A stretch of 5,899 nt of DNA from Candidatus Woesearchaeota archaeon (GTDB lineage: Archaea > Nanoarchaeota > Nanoarchaeia > Woesearchaeales > UBA11576), in NCBI GenBank assembly GCA_013331125.1, contig DUGW01000091.1, positions 1-5,899 of the forward strand, written 5' to 3'. Made by a program: the position numbers and the translations under genes. Shown piece by piece: positions 1 through 3,347 of this stretch. The notes under the pieces are model-generated. The model was not told where the DNA came from. It saw only the letters and a program-made list of their open reading frames with translations, and ran no database searches. Position 1 is the first letter of the stretch. Each line of letters begins with the position of its first letter.

Positions 1-121
1 GCCATCTTTTCGCTTTGCTTGTGTTTTTGTTCTCCGACGACAAAATTCTTTTGTTTGATTTTTCTCCTCGGATCTCTCTATCTTTGTTTTTGCTAGCTTT
101 TCGCCCTATATATTTATTTTT

Positions 122-153
122 AAATCAGTATACTTTTTATTATACTAGTATAC
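122..153. promoter_or_regulatory. Putative operator: repeat/dyad element upstream of dphB
   Basis: AT-rich element just before the dphB TATA box. AGTATAC occurs at 127-133 and again at 147-153, exactly 20 bp apart (about two helical turns). TATACTAGTATA (141-152) is a perfect 12-bp palindrome, and TTTAAAT plus GTATAC on the left (119-133) is mirrored by GTATAC plus TTTAAA on the right (148-160). Positions 122-151 match 5406-5435, upstream of the last gene, at 23 of 30 ungapped positions. A transcription-factor site is inferred from symmetry, position and recurrence; no factor is identified. Confidence 0.4.
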
Positions 154-161
154 ATTTAAAT
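154..161 (+). promoter_or_regulatory. TATA box, probable dphB promoter
   Basis: ATTTAAAT lies 70 nt before the dphB start codon. Archaeal initiation about 25-30 nt downstream would begin the transcript near 185 and give a leader of about 45 nt. The upstream stretch 1-110 is pyrimidine-rich and has no convincing gene on either strand. It may be the trailer of a gene outside the window. Confidence 0.45.
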
Positions 162-230
162 TCCCTAATTTGTGCCCTTCCTGGTTGAAAAAACACAAAT
201 AATAATAACCAGGCTTTCGTCCTGAGGAGC

Positions 231-1037
231 ATGGCATTATACCTTATCGGTCTCGGTCTTCACGACGAGAAAGACATAACTGTAAGAGGTCTTGAGATAG
301 TCAGACGTGTCAAGGCTGTATACTTGGAGAACTACACCTCTGTGCTCTCTTGCTCCGTCGAGAGACTTGAAGATTTCTATGGTCGGAAGGTGGTGGTCCT
401 TGATCGCGATGCTGTCGAGAAGGGTCCTGATGAGATGCTTGATCAGGCCCTGGATGGCGATGTTGCTTTCCTTGTGGTGGGTGACCCTATGGGTGCGACC
501 ACCCATATCGATCTTGTCCTCCGGGCGCATGAGAAAGGGGTCAAGGTCGAGTTCATCAACAACGCCTCAGTCCTGACTGCCATCGGGGTGGTAGGTCTTG
601 AGCTATACAAGTACGGCAAGACAACATCGATCGTCTTCCCTCAGGAAGGGTGGGTTGTCGACACCCCTTATGATGTTATCCGGCAGAACCAGGAGCATGG
701 GCTCCACACCCTCTGCCTTCTGGACATCAAGGTTTCAGAGCCTTCAAAAGAGGCGCTTAGGAAAGGCGGTTCTGTGACTGCTTCTGATCCCCGGTTCATG
801 ACAGTCAACCAGGCCATCCAGGCTCTGCTCGATATCGAGTCTCGACGGGGTGAGAAAGTCTTCACCGACGAGACGCTTTGCATAGGCTGCGCCCGTTTGG
901 GAAGCCCAGAGCCTTTTATCAGGGTCGGCAAGGCCAAGGACCTTTTGGGCGTTGATTTTGGTGCTCCTCTGCATTCCTTGATTGTGCCTGGAAAACTCCA
1001 TTTTATGGAAGAAGACGCCCTAAGATTGCATAAATGA
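231..1037 (+). CDS. dphB: Diphthine synthase (diphthamide biosynthesis methyltransferase)
   Basis: Cytosolic SAM-dependent methyltransferase that methylates the 3-amino-3-carboxypropyl histidine intermediate on translation elongation factor aEF-2, giving diphthine, the step after Dph2 in diphthamide synthesis. At 268 aa it has the usual archaeal length. Family signatures are visible: N-terminal LYLIGLGLHDEKDIT (3-17), the glycine-rich GDPMGATTH (84-92) typical of the tetrapyrrole-methylase/Dph5 fold, FINNASVLTAIG (108-119), and the C-terminal HSLIVPGKLHFME (248-260). The ATG at 231 is chosen because the family begins almost exactly at M-LYLIGLGL. Its Shine-Dalgarno-like AGGAG (225-229) is only 1 nt from the ATG, unusually close. 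No neighbour in the window is a diphthamide gene, and the tRNA downstream has its own TATA box. Family assignment is very secure. Confidence 0.96.
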   Translation: MALYLIGLGLHDEKDITVRGLEIVRRVKAVYLENYTSVLSCSVERLEDFYGRKVVVLDRDAVEKGPDEMLDQALDGDVAFLVVGDPMGATTHIDLVLRAHEKGVKVEFINNASVLTAIGVVGLELYKYGKTTSIVFPQEGWVVDTPYDVIRQNQEHGLHTLCLLDIKVSEPSKEALRKGGSVTASDPRFMTVNQAIQALLDIESRRGEKVFTDETLCIGCARLGSPEPFIRVGKAKDLLGVDFGAPLHSLIVPGKLHFMEEDALRLHK

Positions 1038-1051
1038 GTTGTTAGGTTAAT

Positions 1052-1060
1052 TTTATAAAT
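1052..1060 (+). promoter_or_regulatory. TATA box of the tRNA-Gln gene
   Basis: TTTATAAAT begins 35 nt before the first tRNA base, the spacing expected for an archaeal TATA box that starts transcription at or just before the tRNA 5' end. It sits 14 nt after the dphB stop, so the tRNA need not depend on dphB transcription. Confidence 0.65.
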
Positions 1061-1086
1061 GACCTTCTTCCCCGGTTTTCTCATTC

Positions 1087-1192
1087 AGCCCCGTAGTGTA
1101 GCGGCCAATTCCTCTCAGCCTTCAGCTGGTGAAGGGGCCTTTCATCCGGGATTTTGGGTCCTGGGACCTCGGTTCGAATCCGGGCGGGGCTA
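1087..1192 (+). tRNA. tRNA-Gln (anticodon UUG) with an intron in the D arm
   Basis: The tRNA folds only after 33 nt (1109-1141) are removed, giving a 73-nt mature molecule. Acceptor stem AGCCCCG (1087-1093) pairs with CGGGGCT (1185-1191). The D stem is GTGT (1096-1099) with TCAT (1142-1145), containing a 13-22 T-T mismatch. The D loop is AGCGGCCAA (1100-1108). The anticodon stem is CGGGA (1147-1151) with TCCTG (1159-1163), and the loop TTTTGGG (1152-1158) carries anticodon TTG at 1154-1156. The variable region GGAC has 4 nt. The T arm is CTCGG/CCGGG around TTCGAAT (1173-1179). The discriminator is A1192, and CCA is not encoded. It reads Gln codons. Without intron removal the region could be misread as tRNA-Glu (a TTC sits at 1141-1143), but then the anticodon stem fails to pair. 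Confidence 0.9.
1109..1141 (+). other. Non-canonical archaeal tRNA intron (BHB type) at position 21/22
   Basis: Between D-loop base A21 (1108) and D-stem base T22 (1142). A bulge-helix-bulge can be drawn: exon GGCC (1103-1106) pairs with intron GGCC (1136-1139) as a 4-bp central helix, with 3-nt bulges A1107-A1108-T1109 on one side and T1140-T1141-T1142 on the other. Cutting between the second and third base of each bulge removes exactly 1109-1141 and restores the D arm. The intron interior can fold as a hairpin: TCAG/CTGG (1115-1118/1126-1129), or alternatively CCTTCA/TGAAGG (1119-1124/1130-1135). The outer helix would be the D stem, so the motif is relaxed rather than canonical. The cut sites could shift by 1 nt. 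Confidence 0.8.
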
Positions 1193-1193
1193 C

Positions 1194-1201
1194 TTTTTTT
1201 T
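1194..1201 (+). terminator. Oligo-T terminator after tRNA-Gln
   Basis: Eight consecutive T residues begin two bases after the tRNA discriminator. Archaeal RNA polymerase terminates at such T tracts without needing a hairpin. It separates the tRNA from the winged-helix gene, which has its own TATA box at 1234. Confidence 0.75.
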
Positions 1202-1233
1202 CTTGTCCATACCTTCCCTTTCTCGACGAAACA

Positions 1234-1241
1234 TTTATATA
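1234..1241 (+). promoter_or_regulatory. TATA box giving a leaderless transcript for the 1264 gene
   Basis: TTTATATA preceded by AAACA (a BRE-like context shared with the promoters at 2125 and 5450). Its first T is 30 nt before the ATG at 1264, so transcription should start at or within a base or two of the start codon. No Shine-Dalgarno sequence precedes the ATG, consistent with leaderless translation. Confidence 0.7.
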
Positions 1242-1263
1242 TGCTCCTGCTTATATTCTCGCT

Positions 1264-1626
1264 ATGGTTTTGACTCCAAAGACCAGGGAAATGCTCTTCA
1301 TTCTCGGCCAGTTCCTGAGAGAGACAGATAGGAGATTCAGCTCTGCCCCGCTGAAGGTCAGCGTCCTTAAGGCTGAGTTCATCGACGTGGTGAAGGGTAT
1401 GGGTGCGGTCTCGAAACAGGAGCGGGCAATCTATCGTAATCTTGAGAGTCTTGAGAAGTCAGGCTATATCTCTTATGCTGATGAAGGTCTTACATTGACC
1501 AAGAAGGGTCATCATGAGTATATGAAGATGTCTGGGGATCTCGAGAGGTTCAACCTTCTACTAGGCATGGTCAAGGCAAGCAGGATTGGATTTAAGAGAA
1601 AGACCCAGACAAAATTAAGATATTGA
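1264..1626 (+). CDS. Small winged-helix DNA-binding-like protein, C-terminus probably frameshifted
   Basis: As read, 120 aa; no specific family is recognised. Residues about 30-82 have winged-helix character: helices around 33-46 and 50-66 (SKQERAIYRNLESLEKSGY as the likely recognition helix), then a wing ending LTLTKKG. This resembles small archaeal MarR/PadR-like regulators; a DNA-binding role is inferred. The start at 1264 is chosen because a TATA box sits 30 nt upstream and the longer in-frame reading would begin inside the tRNA. The last residues (RKTQTKLRY) look unnatural. From about 1602 the -1 frame reads DPDKIKILKDFYASGLDPEA to a TGA at 1662-1664. One extra A in GAAAG (1598-1602) would restore a protein of about 133 aa whose stop abuts the convergent lipoprotein gene. 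Confidence 0.75.
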   Translation: MVLTPKTREMLFILGQFLRETDRRFSSAPLKVSVLKAEFIDVVKGMGAVSKQERAIYRNLESLEKSGYISYADEGLTLTKKGHHEYMKMSGDLERFNLLLGMVKASRIGFKRKTQTKLRY

Positions 1627-1664
1627 AAGATTTCTATGCTTCTGGGCTGGACCCTGAAGCTTGA

Positions 1665-2039
1665 TTATGTGACATAACCGCAGTTCTCTGTGCAGCTTAC
1701 CTGGCCAGTCTTTCCGTCTATCATGACTATTGTCTCGTACGGCTCGCCGCCTTTGTCTGCGACTATGAAGTTGGCCATGAAGTCCCCTTTGTTAGGGTCG
1801 AGGTAAGTTGTTACCAGCTGTGCTCTCCCGCCTCTGCCGAGGAAGAATGCGTTCACGTAGTTCCTGGCATATATCTCAGCATCTTTCTTCTTCACGCCGG
1901 CTACCTTGTTCGTCGGGCAGGCATTCTTGTCATTTACTTCGTTGCCGTTGGCGCATACATAGACCTTCACCACCTTTGTGCAGGCCACTATGTTCAGAAG
2001 CAGCAATGATATGATGACAAGTAATATGAGCTTTTTCAT
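1665..2039 (-). CDS. Small secreted lipoprotein with a Cys-pair motif
   Basis: 124 aa. Residues 1-20 form a lipoprotein signal peptide: MKK, a hydrophobic stretch of Leu/Ile/Val, then lipobox IVAC with Cys20 as the predicted lipidated residue, so the mature protein should be anchored outside the membrane. Next comes VYVCANGNEVNDKNACP (26-42), a C-x11-C segment resembling short Cys-containing modules seen in secreted proteins of small-genome archaea. The C-terminal domain (about 52-124) has alternating strands ending MIDGKTGQV, reminiscent of PepSY-like folds, and a Cys116/Cys120 pair. Two disulfides are plausible. Function is unknown. Translation signals are strong: GAGGTGA at 2044-2050 on the minus strand. 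It faces the preceding gene tail to tail with no clear T-tract terminator between them. Confidence 0.85.
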   Translation of the reverse strand: MKKLILLVIISLLLLNIVACTKVVKVYVCANGNEVNDKNACPTNKVAGVKKKDAEIYARNYVNAFFLGRGGRAQLVTTYLDPNKGDFMANFIVADKGGEPYETIVMIDGKTGQVSCTENCGYVT

Positions 2040-2043
2040 CAGT

Positions 2044-2050
2044 TCACCTC
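2044..2050 (-). promoter_or_regulatory. Shine-Dalgarno site of the lipoprotein gene
   Basis: On the minus strand GAGGTGA lies 4 nt before the ATG (2039-2037) and is a 7-base match to the expected complement of the archaeal 16S rRNA 3' end. It fixes the start and shows that this genome uses Shine-Dalgarno initiation alongside leaderless genes. Confidence 0.75.
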
Positions 2051-2079
2051 TATTCCTGCTGAAATCTGTCCCTTTTACC

Positions 2080-2087
2080 TATTTAAA
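2080..2087 (-). promoter_or_regulatory. TATA box of the lipoprotein gene
   Basis: Minus-strand TTTAAATA, about 41 nt before the start codon, predicting initiation near 2057 and a leader of about 18 nt that contains the Shine-Dalgarno site. It is back to back with the rps15 promoter at 2125, forming a compact divergent promoter region. Confidence 0.55.
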
Positions 2088-2121
2088 CTTAACTGAATCT
2101 TGCAGGTTTCAGGACCCCAAA

Positions 2122-2135
2122 ACATTTATAAATGT
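2122..2135 (+). promoter_or_regulatory. Palindromic TATA box of rps15
   Basis: ACATTTATAAATGT is a perfect 14-bp palindrome centred on TTTATAAA (2125-2132), preceded by AAA as in the other strong promoters here. Transcription should start near 2155, leaving a leader of about 85 nt before the rps15 ATG. The symmetry may only reflect a near-consensus TATA box. Confidence 0.65.
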
Positions 2136-2230
2136 CCTGTTTTCCCTATGATATTAGTTCGAGAGGTAAACCGGTCCTTGTGGCTTGTTTATGCTGGAGA
2201 TGATACTTGCTTCTCCCTTATTCTCGTACT

Positions 2231-2236
2231 GGAGGT
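2231..2236 (+). promoter_or_regulatory. Shine-Dalgarno site of rps15
   Basis: GGAGGT four bases before ATG 2241. It selects this start over the in-frame upstream extension. It also overlaps the stop codon (TAA 2236-2238) of a possible 15-codon upstream reading frame beginning at ATG 2191. Confidence 0.75.
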
Positions 2237-2240
2237 AAAA

Positions 2241-2696
2241 ATGGCTAGGATGCATTCAAGAGCACATGGTCAGTCCGGTTCCAAGAAACCGGTCCAGAAG
2301 AAGAACCCTTCTTGGGTCAGGCACAATCCTAATGAGGTTGAGCTGCTGATCGGCAAGATGGGTAAGGAAGGTCTTACGACCAGCCAGATCGGTATGGTCC
2401 TTAGGGATAACTATGGTATCCCTGACGTCAAGACCTTGACCGGCAAGAACATCAGTCAGATCCTCGCTGGGAAGAAGCTTCTGCCTGAGGTCCCTGAGGA
2501 CTTGAGGAGCCTTATCCGTAAGGCTGCTATGATAAGGAAGCATCTCGAGGATAATAAGAAGGATATGCCTGGGAAGCGTGGCCTTCAGCTGACCGAGTCC
2601 AAGATCAACCGTCTTGTGAAGTATTACAAGAAGACTGGTAAGCTGTCTGTGGATTGGAAGTATGATCCTATGAAGGCAAGCACTTATCTGGAATAA
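2241..2696 (+). CDS. rps15: 30S ribosomal protein uS15 (archaeal S15)
   Basis: 151 aa, the normal length for the archaeal/eukaryotic form, which carries an extra N-terminal domain (about residues 1-60) absent from bacterial S15. Visible landmarks: MARMHSR start, SGSKKP (12-17), SQIGMVLRDNYGIPDVK (48-64), and the rRNA-binding S15 core with LIRKAAMIRKHLEDNKKD (91-108) and RGLQLTESKINRLVKYYKK (113-131). It binds the central domain of 16S rRNA in early small-subunit assembly. The start is set by GGAGGT and by family alignment; the longer in-frame reading is leader. Transcription is from the TATA box at 2125 and it ends in a long T-rich tract, so it looks monocistronic. Confidence 0.97.
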   Translation: MARMHSRAHGQSGSKKPVQKKNPSWVRHNPNEVELLIGKMGKEGLTTSQIGMVLRDNYGIPDVKTLTGKNISQILAGKKLLPEVPEDLRSLIRKAAMIRKHLEDNKKDMPGKRGLQLTESKINRLVKYYKKTGKLSVDWKYDPMKASTYLE

Positions 2697-2700
2697 ATCG

Positions 2701-2741
2701 TTTTATCCTTTTTATCTTCTTTTCTTGTTTCTTTCTTTTTT
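2701..2741 (+). terminator. T-rich terminator after rps15
   Basis: Within 45 nt of the rps15 stop lies a nearly pure pyrimidine stretch with several T runs (2701-2704, 2709-2713, 2736-2741). Such clustered T tracts are typical archaeal intrinsic terminators for highly expressed genes. Confidence 0.6.
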
Positions 2742-2752
2742 CTCGTCGAGAA

Positions 2753-2833
2753 CCTGTCAGGAACTGCCTTAAGCCTGCCGGCTATTTGTCTTGTCCTGTG
2801 GCGTGGGCAGTCCCTCGTCCTGCTCCCTGGGGC
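2753..2833. other. GC-rich structured intergenic segment, no gene
   Basis: The sequence turns GC-rich after the terminator. GGAACTGCC (2760-2768) pairs with GGCAGTCCC (2806-2814) at 8 of 9 positions, and AGCC/GGCT (2772-2775/2780-2783) forms a small inner hairpin. It follows the stop of the minus-strand regulator and could be part of that mRNA's 3' end, or a small RNA. No start codon or tRNA-like fold was found. Confidence 0.25.
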
Positions 2834-3118
2834 TTATAGAAGTTCTCTTATCTTGTCTATGTGTTCTGCCACTTCCTGGCCCTTCTTTGTCAGTGTCAGC
2901 AGCTTGAGTCTTCCCTGTTTGTCGAAGTTTATCAGTTCTGCGTCTGACATCTCCTGAAGGATTTTCACGACGTGAGAATATGTGCAGTCTATCTGTTTTG
3001 CCAGTGATGAGGCATAGATGTCTGTCTTTATGGAGTTGAGTGTGACGAGCATCATCGCAGGTTTCTCTCTGAAGAATATGTTGAATACCTGCTCTTTCTT
3101 CATCTCCTTCTTAGGCAC
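2834..3118 (-). CDS. Small MarR-like winged-helix transcription regulator
   Basis: 94 aa. A single winged-helix domain fills the protein: helix 1 about 20-30, helix 2 about 36-43 (ASSLAKQID), recognition helix about 46-60 (TYSHVVKILQEMSDAELI region), wing about 64-77 (FDKQGRLKLLTLTKKG), and a short C-terminal helix that may dimerise. This pattern is that of small archaeal MarR/ArsR-like DNA-binding proteins; the ligand and targets are unknown. The start is GTG at 3118, favoured because a purine-rich GGGGGAGTGA (3123-3132, minus strand) lies upstream. The next ATG (codon 6) has AAGGAG directly abutting it, which is too close. The gene is divergent from the helicase, and a 23-bp palindrome (3158-3180) sits 40 nt upstream, consistent with autoregulation. 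Confidence 0.85.
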   Translation of the reverse strand: MPKKEMKKEQVFNIFFREKPAMMLVTLNSIKTDIYASSLAKQIDCTYSHVVKILQEMSDAELINFDKQGRLKLLTLTKKGQEVAEHIDKIRELL

Positions 3119-3140
3119 GCTTTCACTCCCCCATATGTTG

Positions 3141-3150
3141 TTTTAAAAAT
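3141..3150 (-). promoter_or_regulatory. TATA-like box of the minus-strand winged-helix gene
   Basis: Minus-strand ATTTTTAAAA between the palindrome and the GTG start. Initiation about 27 nt downstream would fall near 3118, the start codon itself. That would exclude the purine-rich Shine-Dalgarno-like sequence at 3123-3132 from the mRNA. Either the gene is leaderless or a farther promoter, such as 3224-3231 read on this strand, is used. Confidence 0.35.
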
Positions 3151-3157
3151 AACTGTT

Positions 3158-3180
3158 GCAATATGGATATTCCATAATGC
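3158..3180. promoter_or_regulatory. 23-bp palindrome, probable operator
   Basis: Arms GCA-A-TATGGA and TCCATA-A-TGC flank a TAT centre: nine of ten arm positions are complementary, with one A-A mismatch. It lies in the divergent region between the winged-helix gene and the helicase, immediately upstream of the regulator's TATA-like box. Size and symmetry fit a dimeric winged-helix repressor site. A second, weaker dyad (TATT-GCGT-AATA, 3183-3194) follows. Confidence 0.5.
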
Positions 3181-3223
3181 CTATTGCGTAATATAGCTAA
3201 CAACCTATATAGAAGAATGGTCA

Positions 3224-3231
3224 TTTATATA
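3224..3231 (+). promoter_or_regulatory. Strong TATA box upstream of the helicase
   Basis: TTTATATA in the context TCATTTATATAC, similar to the other promoters in the window. It would start transcription near 3254, giving a leader of about 94 nt if it serves the helicase. The sequence is nearly symmetric and could also act on the minus strand. See also the nearer TATA box at 3318. Confidence 0.5.
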
Positions 3232-3317
3232 CTTTTCTGTTTTTATGGGTGCTTTTTTCATCTGCCCTCTGTCGTCGTCGTCTCGTCGGAAAAATTGCAT
3301 TTTTTCATATCACAAAC

Positions 3318-3325
3318 TATTTAAG
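3318..3325 (+). promoter_or_regulatory. TATA box giving a leaderless helicase transcript
   Basis: TATTTAAG begins exactly 30 nt before ATG 3348, the same spacing as the leaderless gene at 1264. No Shine-Dalgarno sequence precedes that ATG. This supports 3348 as the true start. Confidence 0.5.
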
Positions 3326-3347
3326 ACAGCCGCCTTTTTATGGCGCC

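Noticed and set aside
3..188. Open frame of about 61 codons at the window start on the plus strand
   Set aside because: It is T-rich, where stop codons are rare by composition. Its codon use (TTA, CTA, ATA, TTT) differs from real genes here, and it runs through the TATA box and repeat element. Its likeness to the translation of 5395-5450 reflects the shared DNA element.
1131..1192. tRNA-Glu reading using TTC at 1141-1143 as anticodon
   Set aside because: The flanking bases GGGGC and CCGGG do not form a 5-bp anticodon stem, and a much better fold with TTG at 1154-1156 exists once the D-arm intron is removed.
2100..2240. 47-residue N-terminal extension of uS15
   Set aside because: It would start before the predicted transcription start and include the TATA box. 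The family begins at MARMHSR and GGAGGT sits 4 nt before that ATG.
2684..2833. Continuation of the minus-strand winged-helix frame past its TAA for 49 codons
   Set aside because: The translation is Lys/Arg-rich but has no start codon, crosses the rps15 terminator and 3' end, and would require stop-codon read-through for which there is no sign.
31..3290. Recurring intergenic motif TCTCG(A/T)CG or its complement (near 33, 1221, 2741, 3281)
   Set aside because: GACGAG/CTCGTC is also common inside coding regions here (Asp-Glu codons), and the copies have no fixed position relative to promoters, so chance is the simpler explanation.
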